A DNA stretch of 64,000 bases from Ampelomyces quisqualis (Eukaryota; Ascomycota; Dothideomycetes; Pleosporales; Phaeosphaeriaceae): positions 1,550,001 to 1,614,000 of the forward strand of contig JAGTXZ010000024.1 in the NCBI GenBank assembly GCA_018398575.1, given 5' to 3'. Position numbers and translations under genes: made by a program. The notes under the pieces are model-generated. The model ran no database searches. It had not been told where the DNA came from and worked only from the letters and a program-made list of their open reading frames with translations. The stretch's first letter is position 1. Every line of letters begins with the position of its first letter. Of the stretch, positions 10,309 to 22,982 are shown in pieces.

Positions 10309-11903
10309 TCATGCCCGCGCGATCCAGCCGCTGTGTACAAAGTACTCAAAGAGCTGTGACGTCTTGTTTGTGTCAATCTTGCATATCTCCCTCGCCGTCT
10401 TCTTCTTCAGACTTCCATTATTGTTGACCGCTGCCCGTATCATGGTCTCCTTCAATGCCAGGTAGGGTTTCGGCATGATCCGGAGCACTTTGCAGATGTC
10501 AATCTCTTCTTTGGTAAGCAGTTGGAGATCTGATTGCGACTCCTTGCCAAACTTCAAGGGAACAGTGTTGGGAAGCGGCTTCGGAACGAACTTGGTCTTC
10601 GAATGCTGTGGAGTTGGGATGCCATTGGTTCCATTCGCTCCGTTAGGTGCCCGGTCGGGGGGAGGTGTGGTAAGTCCGCTCTGTTCCTTGATATGCAAGG
10701 GCAGCTCTGTGCCAAGTAATGCTGTCGCGGCGGACGGCTGCTCGAAAGGGGGTGTTGGCTTTCCAATCCTACTGGAGGCCAGACGATCAAATTGACCAAG
10801 TGGCGGCCCTCTTGATTGTCGTTGTTGCTTTTCGGTCTCGTACTTCTCTCCTGCCTTGAGACTTGTGATTTGCATGTTCCTCCACTCCTGCAATTGGGAT
10901 ATGGCTTGTCGTAGGTTGTGTTCATACTCCAACCCTTTGCAGAAGATCTCAAAGTCCTTGTGCTGCATCATCCGAGCAAAGGGCTTCGCCTTGTTCATGA
11001 GATCCTTTTCTTCTTTTGTTCGCTTCTTGTCCGCCAACTGATTCTTCCGGTATTCCAAAAGGTCGTGCTCAAAAATGATCTTCTTTCGCTCCACGCGTGC
11101 ATCAAGACGAGAGTTGTATATCTCCATCACGATCATCTTCAGTTCCATTTCCGGCTCCATCTCGCCGGTCCGTGGGTTGAGGCCATCGCCCGGTTCGAAC
11201 TGCATGTGTTGCACCGCTTCCTCGGCTTCGTTGAAGTACTCCGTCTCGAATTCTAGGCGACCGGGCATGTAACCCTGTACCTCGTGGCATGACGGGACAC
11301 TGGCCGTAGGCTTCTGCTTTGGCGTGGCAGGTTCCGCATCTGCAGCATCTTTCTTGCGCTTTTCTATCCTTTGCTTCTTCCGCGCCTGAAACTCATCACG
11401 GGGAATCCGGTCGCTGAGCGCCGTGTCGTCTTTACTGCAATGCTCCGGAAGTGGGAACTGGCCGCTCTTGACGTAGGTGTTGATGTAGTGCTCGCGGACC
11501 TCGTCTTTTTCCCGAAATCCACCGATGTGGTCTGCAATGTCAGCCCATGATCCCAGACCGTATGTCTCGGCTCCTTCCAACAGGGCCAGTTCTTCGTCGG
11601 CGCCCCAGTCATTTGTATATATGGGAATCGAATGCTGTTCTATAACCTGGAAGGTGTGTGTGGCAGGCTGATGATCGCGAGAGGCCTTGCCATCCGAGAA
11701 GCATGGCACGCAGAGGTCGTACTCATGGCAAGTGTCTTCAGCGCACCGTATGCGAACCTGGCGATGTTGGTCAACAATGCGGCTGGGGGCGGGGTGATGG
11801 AGCAGCCTACCGTTGATGTGATGTCGGAGGAACACACGTCGCAAACATACTTGATGCCGCCCTCGGTGCCCCGCGTGCCGGTCTTCTTCTTGATTACGCC
11901 CAT
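10309..11903 (-). CDS. ADA2: Transcriptional adaptor Ada2 (SAGA/ADA complex)
   Basis: Adaptor subunit that stimulates the Gcn5 histone acetyltransferase. Exons are 11811-11903 and 10309-11757, giving 513 residues. In order there is a ZZ zinc finger ([10 protein letters not shown] then [18 protein letters not shown]), a SANT/Myb-like domain ([30 protein letters not shown]), a long helical middle with [15 protein letters not shown], and a C-terminal SWIRM domain ending [16 protein letters not shown]. The start at 11903 (MGVIKKKTG) was chosen because it completes the ZZ finger across the intron. The longer open frame reaching 12186 is intron and upstream noise. The identification is firm. Confidence 0.95.
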
Positions 11904-12575
11904 ATCGTGCCGCTATCGCGTGCAGCGGTGAAGGGGAGATGGCCACAGCTGACTCGGCTCGGCAACGCGATGCGAGACAACAACGACGGTGGTGTGGCTG
12001 TGCAGCGCAACGCGCGTATTCGAGACCTAGCCGCCGCTGTTGCAATGCCGTCAGTTTGCGCAGTCTGTTGGTGGTGTCGCGTTGAAACCAAGCGTGCTCA
12101 CGACGGTCCGGCAGGCGTGGCCCGTAGTTGGCAAGCGTAGGTAGCCGGGAGGGGTCGGTCCATGTACGAAGTAGCGGGCTGCACATGGGGATTCAGGGCC
12201 ATGGTCATCTATCAATGGCAACAGATAGCGCATTCACTCCTGGGCTCCAGCACGCTTGCAAATGAGGAGTGCGCACCCCGCGAGCCTGTGCGCCGTATCA
12301 GAAACACACCGAGATTATAAGGCCCTGCTTCCACCCACCTCCCGCCAGTCGAGCGAAACGGCTCGCATCCAGTCCGCTAGCTCCGCCTTCCGCCTCCGCT
12401 CTTCCCCTCTCCGTTCCCCCTTTGCCTCTTCCTGAATCCTCGATAGCACTCCCTCTCCTGTCGCGTGTGGCTTGCACGTGACAACGCCTTCTCCCACTCC
12501 GTCTCCCACGCATCCTCGACACGCTTGACGCCCCCCAATACAGCCCCGCGACACCACCCACCCGAATTCGAAGCT
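11904..12575. promoter_or_regulatory. Divergent promoter region of ADA2 and SCH9
   Basis: These 672 bases lie between divergent starts. The SCH9-proximal part (about 12320-12470) is strongly pyrimidine-rich on the plus strand, a common feature of fungal core promoters and 5' leaders. No clear TATA element is seen. Confidence 0.55.
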
Positions 12576-14592
12576 ATGTCGTGGAAGCTTACCAAGAAGC
12601 TCAAGGAAACCCACCTTGCTCCGTTGGCGAACACGTTCAGCAGGAGCTCCTCCACCTCGACCATTACAAACGAGAAGACGCCCACGTCCTCGGCGAGCAG
12701 CGCGACCACACTCGTTGACCCCGATGCCAATGCTGCCTTCGATGCGGCTGCACCGCCGCCACAGCCTCTTCGCCCAGGCATCCTGATCATAACTCTACAC
12801 GAAGGTCGTGGTTTCTCGTTGCCCGCCGGGCATGAAAACACCTTCAACTCGGGGCATCACCAGGGATCGCTATCGCAAGGGGGCGGCTTTTCGGTAGCAG
12901 GCTCAGTGCGACCAGGCTCGTCCTCGAGAACCCCGCAGGTGGGCTCGTATGCGAACCGACCACAGTCTGCAGCGGGTAGCATCAATGCCGCTCCCACCAT
13001 CCACGGCCGATACTCTTCAAAACACCTGCCGTACGCCCTTGTGGACTTTGATAAGCAGCAGGTCTTCATCAACGCCGTCTCCGGCACACCAGAGAACCCG
13101 CTCTGGGCGGGAGGCAATACACAGTACAAGTTCGATGTGTCTCGGACGACCGACCTTAGTGTATCACTTTACATTCGTAACCCATCAGCACCCCCAAACG
13201 CTGGACGTAGCCAGGATATATGCATCGGGACTTTGACCATCAAACCTCGCTTCGAAGAGGCACAGCAGGATGGAAAGCCAGCCAAGGAAGATCACGCGTC
13301 TGGGCAAGCCGGAGCTGAATGGATCAAGGTCCAGTTCGGTAGTGGCGACATGAGAATTGGGGTAAATTTCGTCGAGACCCGTCAAGACCGATTGTCCATC
13401 GACGATTTCGAGCTACTCAAGGTTGTTGGTAAGGGAAGTTTTGGCAAGGTCATGCAGGTGCAGTAAGCGTCCAATGGTCTCGCATTCATATCAAAAGCTA
13501 ACGTTCCACAGAAAGAAAGACACGCACCGGATATATGCGCTGAAGACGATCCGCAAAGCTCACATCATTTCCCGGTCCGAAGTCGCACATACTCTCGCCG
13601 AACGATCGGTCCTCGCCCAGATCAACAACCCCTTCATTGTGCCTCTGAAGTTCTCCTTCCAGTCACCAGAGAAGCTCTACTTCGTGTTAGCTTTTGTCAA
13701 CGGTGGTGAGCTGTTCCACCATCTACAGAAAGAGCAAAGGTTCGACATTAATCGTGCGCGATTCTACGCTGCAGAGCTTCTGTGTGCCCTGGAGTGTTTG
13801 CATGGCTTCAATGTCATTTACCGTGATCTGAAGCCGGAGAACATTCTTCTGGATTACACTGGCCATATCGCGCTCTGCGATTTCGGTCTGTGTAAGCTGG
13901 ACATGAAGGACGAAGATCGAACAAACAGTGAGCCGCACTAGTAAATCATTAGAGAACTATCTGCTGACATTGCATAGCCTTTTGCGGAACACCAGAATAC
14001 CTCGCGCCTGAACTTCTTACTGGTGCTGGTTACACCAAATCCGTCGATTGGTGGACTCTGGGTGTCCTCTTGTATGAGATGTTGACGGGTCTGCCGCCTT
14101 TCTATGATGAGAACACAAACGACATGTATCGCAAGATTCTCACCGAGCCATTGCACTTCCCCGGTCCAGAGGTTGTCCCGCCTGCGGCTCGGGATCTCCT
14201 AACACGATTGCTAGATCGAAACGCGGAGAAGCGTTTGGGCGCAAAAGGTGCCGCAGAGATCAAGGCACATTACTTTTTCCACAGCATTGACTGGCGCAAA
14301 CTGCTCGAAAGGAAGTATGAGCCGAGTTTCAAGCCGAGTGTCGTAAGTATATCGATTCCGTTGCTCATCATCAAGGCTAATACATGCACAGGTTGATGCC
14401 AAAGACACAGCCAACTTCGACCGCGAGTTTACCTCAGAAGCGCCCACTGATTCGTACGTGGATGGCCCAATGCTGTCGCAAACCATGCAAGATCAGTTCG
14501 CAGGATGGTCCTACAACCGACCAGTGGCTGGCTTGGGCGATGCAGGAGGCTCGGTAAAGGACCCGTCCTTTGAGGGCGTGAACGAGAGATAG
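12576..14592 (+). CDS. SCH9: AGC protein kinase Sch9-type (C2 domain plus kinase)
   Basis: Nutrient-responsive serine/threonine kinase, the fungal S6K/Akt-like effector downstream of TORC1. Exons are 12576-13462, 13512-13927, 13978-14342 and 14392-14592, giving 622 residues. A Ser-rich N-terminus is followed by a C2-like domain (about residues 65-265). The kinase domain shows GKGSFGKV, the VAIK-type lysine in YALKTI, the catalytic loop [17 protein letters not shown] and the activation segment [12 protein letters not shown]. The AGC tail includes [14 protein letters not shown] (turn-motif region) and the hydrophobic motif FAGWSY, which has Trp where Phe is frequent. All introns are about 50 nt and in frame. 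It diverges from ADA2. Confidence 0.95.
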
Positions 14593-15187
14593 TTTGTTGA
14601 GCTCAGCATCCGGCCTCGGAGAACGGCTCTTGATCTAGCGCTTGGCCATACCCACGGCAACTCAGTCGACACCCATGTTCAACCCGGTGGCTATGGGTTC
14701 ATAGATAGAGGGTTTTGTCATTGGTGGAATCTCCTGGCAAAGTCCTGGTGGGGTTCTCTGGAAGTATCATTGGGGCGCTTGGGGCAGCATTTGTGTGAAC
14801 GAGAAGTCTAGACATCAGGCAATGAAAGACGATATCCCATTCAAAGAACAGCCTCAGCATGCAATGAAATAGAAACAGGACCCATCGCGCATGTCCGGGG
14901 CATGCTGCCAGGTGCCAGCAAAAATGTCAGTGCTGGGTGCACGCCAGACCCCACTTGCCCGAACGAGCTCTGACGCTCTAACGCAACATAACGTATTGCG
15001 GGGGCCGCGCTTTTCTAACTCTCCACAAGTTACACAATACTCATCATCCCCCCTACGTGAGCTTCCAGTCTCTGATCAATTGCTCCCTATCACCTTCAAC
15101 TTACCGAAATCTCTTCAAACAAGGTCAAGTAAGTGCAATGAACGGTCTAGCAGCCAAACACTTACCCCACCAGCCCGGTAACACAAG
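14593..15187. other. Intergenic, SCH9 3' region and PGI1 promoter
   Basis: No coding feature is seen. The last 150 bases upstream of PGI1 contain GT- and AG-flanked sequence that could be a 5' UTR intron, but this is not provable here. Confidence 0.5.
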
Positions 15188-17036
<1,849 letters not shown>

Positions 17037-17364
17037 ACGTGTACGAGTTGGTGCACTCGAGCGGTTGTAATGGGCACATGACCTCATGATAGACACCAAA
17101 AGTAGGCGATGAAGCGACCGAGACAATGGTAGATGAAATTGAAATCATTATCCAGCCAACGAGTGTGCAAATTGACCCAGGCTTATCGTGTTGTCCTTTC
17201 TGTCGTTCACGATGAGCACTGTGATGTTGCGGCGAACGTGCGGAGGTCTGCGCACAGGCCATACCGTAGAGGAATAGACAGATTCACCTTTCACCTCTAC
17301 CCAACTGTTCCAGAATGATCATAATTTGAGATCTGTACATATTGCAATCTTTCTGGTACCATCT
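17037..17364. other. Short intergenic region
   Basis: It holds the PGI1 3' region and the leader of the next gene. Nothing else is seen. Confidence 0.5.
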
Positions 17365-18488
17365 ATGGGACGAGACATGTGTTCAGTTTCATCTTCCTGG
17401 CGGCTAGTACTGCTCGCAGTATCTACGTTCTGCATAGCTCTCTCTCGCGCTGTCAGCGGACAGGAGCCGCTGAAGATTGTAGAAGAGGGCAGAGGGTACA
17501 ATCCTGGGGAGCCAATACCCGTCAGCTGCTTGAACAGGACCATGTATGTACACAATGCTCAGTATGAGTCAGTAAAGATAGCTAACTCTTTCTCAGCGAC
17601 ACGGGGGAACATGTACGTTTCGAGGACAATCCAAACCATAGTATAGACACAAGACCTGTGTCCTGACATAATCTGCAGATAACAGACGCCTCGGGCCAAC
17701 TCCAATACATCCCCTTCCCCATATGTAACGAAACGGGCCGCCCCCTCGAACTCCAATTCGGCATCGAAGGCGACCTCAACTGCACCATAGACTTTGTATC
17801 CGACGAATTCTTCCACCTCCTCGAATTCTACATCCACAACGACGCGCCGCTCTCCTGCCGAATCCCCTCGCGCCCGCTCCCTCCCAGCGTGCTGGAACGC
17901 GAATACCGCGTCTCCGACGAAAGCACGCAGGAAGGCGCGCTCGGCACACAATCCACGCTCTACACGCCGCTTGTCGTCGCGCTCAGCGGTACGCTGCAAC
18001 TAAGCCACCTACACGTCGGCAACTACGTCAATCTGCTCGTCCACGCAGCGCCCAAAAGCGTCGCCAAGGGCACCGTAGACGCCGCCACGGCGTACTCTGT
18101 CGCGTCCCACACGCGCAATACGAAAATTACTATCGGCGACCCGCTGCCCCTGTCGTTTAGCGTGCGCTGGTATCCCAGTACTACGCTACCGCCGGGATGG
18201 TCTGGGTACGGCGGACATATATATACGAGCACGTTGTTGTATTGCTTGCTGAGTGCGGGGGCGAGCGCGGCGGTGTGCGTGGCGTATTTTCGGGGCGTGG
18301 ATTTGCCGAGGAGGCTGAAGAGGTATACGACTGAGAGGATGAATGGGGGTGGGAGGTTTGGCGGGGGTGGTGGGGGCGGGTATGGGTTGCCGGTTGCGAA
18401 TGGGAGGGGCGTGGGAGCGGGGAGTTCGTATGGTTTGGGAGGGTATGGCTATGGTGGCGGGGGTGGCACGACGGGGAAGAGGGATTGA
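17365..18488 (+). CDS. Single-pass membrane protein with Gly-rich cytosolic tail, unknown function
   Basis: Exons are 17365-17543, 17597-17612 and 17679-18488, giving 334 residues. The central exon is only 16 nt, yet both flanking junctions are canonical and join CLNRTI to DTGEHITDASGQ in frame. An N-terminal signal sequence (WRLVLLAVSTFCIALS) is followed by a lumenal or extracellular domain with several cysteines and N-glycosylation sequons (NRT, NET, NCT). One membrane span (TLLYCLLSAGASAAVCVAYF) is followed by basic RRLKR, and then a glycine/tyrosine-rich tail ends in TTGKRD. This predicts type I topology. I do not recognise the domain. A second ATG at 17377 could also serve as the start. 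Confidence 0.8.
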
Positions 18489-18731
18489 TGGTGTTAAAGG
18501 GTCATGCGTGCAAGGGGGAGCATGGGGTAGGTACTGTTTGCATAGCAGGTGTGGTGGGGAGTGTACATATAGCAATCTCTCAACAAGCATATGGGTGTTT
18601 TGGCTGGAGCTTGAATTGTACAATGTACAGACGACTTGATTTGTAGACACATGGACGTACATGCCATGTCGAGACGCAGACTCTGCTTCACCCAGCATGT
18701 ACATCTGTTGAACAGGACATGTCTGCCGCGT

Positions 18732-19559
18732 CTACCACCCCTTGGCAGTCAACTCGCTCACTCTCTTCGTGATGCTGGTAAATCCCGTCTTAAACCTGGC
18801 CCTCCACCTCTGGCTCGCCAACCTCTTCCTCCTCAAGCCCCCTCGCTCATGGTACCGCTGTTTCATCATATCTTGTTTGATCTTATTCCTCGCCACCAAG
18901 CTGCCCAACATGCTGATTCCTCTAACCAAATCCCTCCCCCTCCCTGCATCCAACTCGACCGTCTTGCCGTACGACGGGTTCAACCGCGGGTAGTTGGCAA
19001 AGGTTTCCTCCTGTTGCGTAGCGAGATTCTCCGCCTCAGACGGCTTGTTGGAAAGGTTGGGATCGAGCATGCCGATGGGAGTCGACATGTCGTCAAAGTT
19101 CAGTTTCGGGGGCCCGCGGTTTCCTGGTCTCCGGAAGCCGGATGAGGAGGGGCTGCTGAAGCCGGCGCCGAAGACGTGGTTGCCTCGCGCTGCGCGAGCT
19201 TCGTCGTCCGATGTGGGTTGGGTCGGTGGGGCGAACTGGCCGGGGCGGCGGCGCTGTGATGGCATGCCGGAGAAGAGGGCGTCTAGTCTGCTCGAGGTGT
19301 CGTTGCCGGACGGGGTGCGTCCGGCGGGTGCTTGCTGTGGCTCGACTGGAGGCTGAGGGTTTGCTGCTGCTTCGGGGACATGATGGAGCTTGTCGTCGTC
19401 GCGCCGTGGCTGCGCGGCGGTCTGGTTGGGCGTGGTTGATATGCAGCGTCGTGCCGTCCATGATGGGGATATCCGTCTTGTTCTGGCGGTCTGGCAGATG
19501 GAAGTGCGGGCGCGCGGCGAGGGGCGCAGCAGCAGCTCGCCCAGTGACCGTGAGCTCAT
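18732..19559 (-). CDS. MRP21: Mitochondrial small ribosomal subunit protein bS21m
   Basis: Mitoribosome small-subunit protein of the bacterial S21 family. It is a single exon of 275 codons starting at ATG 19559. The N-terminus, MSSRSLGELLLRPSPRARTS, is arginine-rich and without acidic residues, fitting a mitochondrial presequence. A long disordered Pro/Ser-rich middle precedes the conserved C-terminal bS21 region: a glycine pair and SMLGSLVARNKIKQDMM, then the basic helix RGGLRRKRLASQRWRARF. Upstream in-frame codons to 19658 lack an ATG start that makes sense. It is divergent from the RBM25-type gene. Confidence 0.88.
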   Translation of the reverse strand: MSSRSLGELLLRPSPRARTSICQTARTRRISPSWTARRCISTTPNQTAAQPRRDDDKLHHVPEAAANPQPPVEPQQAPAGRTPSGNDTSSRLDALFSGMPSQRRRPGQFAPPTQPTSDDEARAARGNHVFGAGFSSPSSSGFRRPGNRGPPKLNFDDMSTPIGMLDPNLSNKPSEAENLATQQEETFANYPRLNPSYGKTVELDAGRGRDLVRGISMLGSLVARNKIKQDMMKQRYHERGGLRRKRLASQRWRARFKTGFTSITKRVSELTAKGW

Positions 19560-19796
19560 CTTGGTGTGCTGTGACGGTGGACGGCGGCTGCAGTTGTTGC
19601 AAGGCGCGGCCCAAATTTGTCGGCGACACCGAGTCTCCGTACCGGTACCTACTAGCAAAGTGGTCCAAGCTCGACACAGGTATCAATCTCAACTTCTGCC
19701 GCGACTTGCGACATGCACACCGCGAACATCACCACCTCGTGTTCGCGTCTCGTCGCCCTCCTGCTCTGCTTGGATTGAGAGCGCGCCCTCGACAAC
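19560..19796. promoter_or_regulatory. Divergent promoter of MRP21 and the RBM25-type splicing factor
   Basis: Only 237 bases separate the two start codons. No TATA box was identified. Shared regulation is inferred from spacing alone. Confidence 0.55.
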
Positions 19797-22202
19797 ATGT
19801 ACAACTATCCTGGTACGCCACGGCTCGCGCCACCACGGCCACTGCTAACGCGCACAGGTGCCCCGGGCTACAATGCTCCTCCCGGCTATGCAGGCGCCCC
19901 GGGCATGGCACCCCCCGGAATGGGTGAGTTACACTGTATGCATGGTCGATAGAATTGCTGCAGACCACTACATATCGCCTGCACAAGGCTGACAACTCTT
20001 CAGGACCGCCAGGCGGCGCACCTCCCGGGGTGGCTCCTCCAGGTGTCGCACTCGGCCACGGACCACCAGCACTAGGCGGACCTCGTCCACTACCATCGAA
20101 CTGGCAAGCCCCCGCCAACATGCCCAACTTCAACTTCAACGCGCCCGTCATTCGTTTGGGCACCCAGGGAGGAAAGGCCATGGACAGCGCTGCCGGAGGC
20201 CGAAGAGACAACGCAGCCATGCCGTCACGTCGTGGGCTTGGAGACAGGGACGGCGACAGGGGCAGGGATGGCATCCAGATGGTCATCCCTCCCAGCCGTG
20301 AGGAGATTGCTCGTACCATCTTTGTCGGCAACATCCCAGATGGTGTCGGCGGCGACGAGGGTATGGAGCGCCTCCTGGAGACGGCAGGGAAGCTTGTTCG
20401 ATGGCTGAGGGCGAGCGATGCGAACAACAAGCCCCAGACCTTTGGCTTCGCTGAATTCGCCGACGCACAGAGCTTGGAGACGGCGGCCGAAATCTTCAAA
20501 GACGTCCGGGTTCCGACCAAGCGCCAGAAAGCTGGGGAAAGCAAGGGCGACGACCAAGAGGTGGACACCACCAAGCTGCAGGTCATGGTCGACGACGCCT
20601 CGGTCAAGTACGCAGAGGAGTGGAGCAGGACCCGCAACGAGGACGAGAACACGGTCCAATTCCGGCTCGACACGGCGAAAGAGGCTCTGTCCCAGGTCCT
20701 CGCAAGCTTCTTCAATCCGCCGAACATTCCGCAAAACGAATACGGAGGTGACACTGCGATGCACGATGCGCCTGCACAGGATGGGGAGGTCGAGGTTGCA
20801 TTCGTCAATCTAACAACGGGCGAAGACGAATTAGCAGATATTCCGGCTGAGATGCGCGAAATCGTTGCAGCGGAAATTGCCGCCTTCCGCGACCGATCGA
20901 ACCAACGCGACCGCGAACGCTTACGGAGAGAAGAGGAAATTGAGGCCGAAGAACGTCGCCGCAGCGGCAGACGCACATCTCCTCCACCATCGGCGCCCAC
21001 GGGACCAGGTGGTGCAAATGGCATTCCCCTCGGACCTAGAGCAGATCGCGGTGTCCAGGGAGCACCCAGTGGACCAAAGGGATCCCAGTTCCCACGCGAC
21101 TACCAGGGCGGTGTCAACTTCGTCAATGGGGGCGCTATCAGTAATGGTGTCTACGTGAATCGCGAGGATGATGACGACTCGGCCAGCGATTCGGAAATCG
21201 AACGCCGCCGCAAGAAGAAACGCAACGAGGAATTGGATGAATCCTATCAAAAGCAATTGTCCCGTTGGCTCAAGCTCGAAAGCCGGACGGGCGCGTCGCT
21301 TGGTCGTACCAGCGATCGTGCTAAGAACCAAGAAGCCGAACAGCAAGCTGCTCGAGACGCGCAAGCGAAGCAGCTACAAGACTTTGACGATGATCACGAA
21401 GCATCTACGAAGCGCCACCTCTACTACCGCGATCATAGCGAGTACATGCGCGAGCGCGAGAGGGTCCGCGAGAGGGAAGCGAAGGAAGACGCAGTCGATC
21501 GCCAGGCAGAAACCCGCGAAATGGCTGTTCACACTAAGCAGAAGGAGCACGCTCGTGGTCAAGCTGACGCCTTCTTGGAGCAGCAGGCCGAGGAACTTGA
21601 GCGCACTCAAGAGCATCAAGAGCCAGCAGGCCAATTCAAGATCTCTCTCGGTGCTGCTGCTAAGAAGCTTGAGCAGACAGCAGCCCCTCGTCGCACTGCC
21701 GCCGATGTCGAAACCCTTCTCGACGATGAAGAGCCTACGGATCAGACTGGCGCCAAGAAGCGTGCCCTCATTCCCATCAACTTTGACACTGCCGTCAAAG
21801 CCAATCTTGACGAAGACGAAGTCGCGGCGGCTCAGCGACAGCTTGCACGAGAAGTGCCAAGCGATAAAGAAGGCTTGTGGAAATGGCCCGTTTCGTGGAG
21901 CCATCTACTCGAGAGAAAGATCGACACGGACATTCGAGACTGGACTGCAAATAAGGCTCTCGAGCTTACGGGCGTACAAGATGAGGATCTTGTTGAGGCT
22001 GTGGTTGGGCATCTGAGAGAGAAGGGCAGACCACAAGCCCTGGTGGAAGAATTGGAAATAGTGAGTTTCCTATTTTGTGTCAAAAAAAACGTGATACTGA
22101 CAGATTATTCAGGTACTCGACGAAGAAGCAGAGACACTGGTCAGGAAACTGTGGCGTATGGTCGTCTGGTACAGCGAAACGGAGAAGCGGGGCATCAAAT
22201 GA
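19797..22202 (+). CDS. RRM and PWI domain splicing factor, RBM25/Snu71-like
   Basis: Predicted U1 snRNP-associated pre-mRNA splicing factor. Exons are 19797-19812, 19858-19923, 20004-22060 and 22113-22202, giving 742 residues. The Gly/Pro-rich start (MYNYPGAPGYNAPPG) is followed by an RRM with RNP2-like TIFVGNIPDG and RNP1-like FGFAEFADA. A long Arg/Glu-rich helical middle (RERERVREREAKED) comes next, and a C-terminal PWI domain (GLWKWPVSWSHLLER...ELVRKLW-type end) closes with SETEKRGIK. The final short exon completes the PWI fold. Without it the frame runs on into unrelated sequence to 22696. The architecture matches human RBM25 and yeast Snu71. Confidence 0.9.
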
Positions 22203-22982
22203 GAACGTCAATGTGCAAACTGGTCAGCAAGTACGTAAGTCGATTGGTTATAGTCGTCCATCGTGGTCTCTTCGCTGGCTGCTCGCTGAAGCTTTGTAGC
22301 TGTGGGGTCCGTGGACCTGACACCGTATGCCAACTGTACATATTTCACATCATGGGCGAAGTCTATATGATGGCCGACAGGTTCCATCTTTTACCTGCGT
22401 TTATGTCACTACCCCACATCACATCAACGTCTCTTGGTCGATGCCCCCTTGTCTGCTGTCAAACAACAGGTGACTCCCGTCGTCAAGCTCAAGCTTTCCC
22501 TCGGCATGCGAAGCTTTCATCGCCTCGCAATCCATGGCCTTGTAAAGTGTTTCACCATGGTACTCACTCCAAGCACTCTCACGTGGTCAGCAAATGTGCC
22601 GACAAGCGTCCACTGCGGCCGTCTATGGCCCGATATCCAGCCGCAAACAAGTGGCGCGTGGCCTGCGGAGTTGCATTTCTCCACGAATCGACGTAGTGCG
22701 TGTGGGTTTTAGTCATGCATGGTACGGTTTAGTTGGGACTGTGATGGGTACGCGGAAGCGTTGCCAGATACATAAGAGAACATAAAGGCTGGAGTATATC
22801 GTGGGAATTTTAATCGCTCATGAACTCTTCCATTGACTCTTCCGTGTTCATCTTCACCTTCTACGACTATTTACTGAACCTGCCTTTTGGATCTTGAAAG
22901 AGTTCCCAAGTTACTGTGCGGGGCAAAACTTCACGATCGGAATTTTCGGAACCACACGTGCAACATCTTCAGCGTCAACACG
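22203..22982. other. Intergenic, RBM25-type 3' UTR and LGD1 promoter
   Basis: About 780 bases with no supported gene. A GTACGTAAGT-like sequence just after the stop near 22230 could start a 3' UTR intron. The open frames here are read-through of neighbouring exons. Confidence 0.45.

Noticed and set aside
11904..12186. N-terminal extension of the ADA2 frame to a 625-residue protein
   Set aside because: The extension is Arg/His-rich, crosses the ZZ-domain intron and hides the true exon 1, which completes the ZZ finger in another frame.
19729..21024. 431-codon minus-strand frame across the RBM25-type gene
   Set aside because: It is antisense to a gene with clear RRM and PWI domains and has a Ser/Pro-rich, non-family composition.
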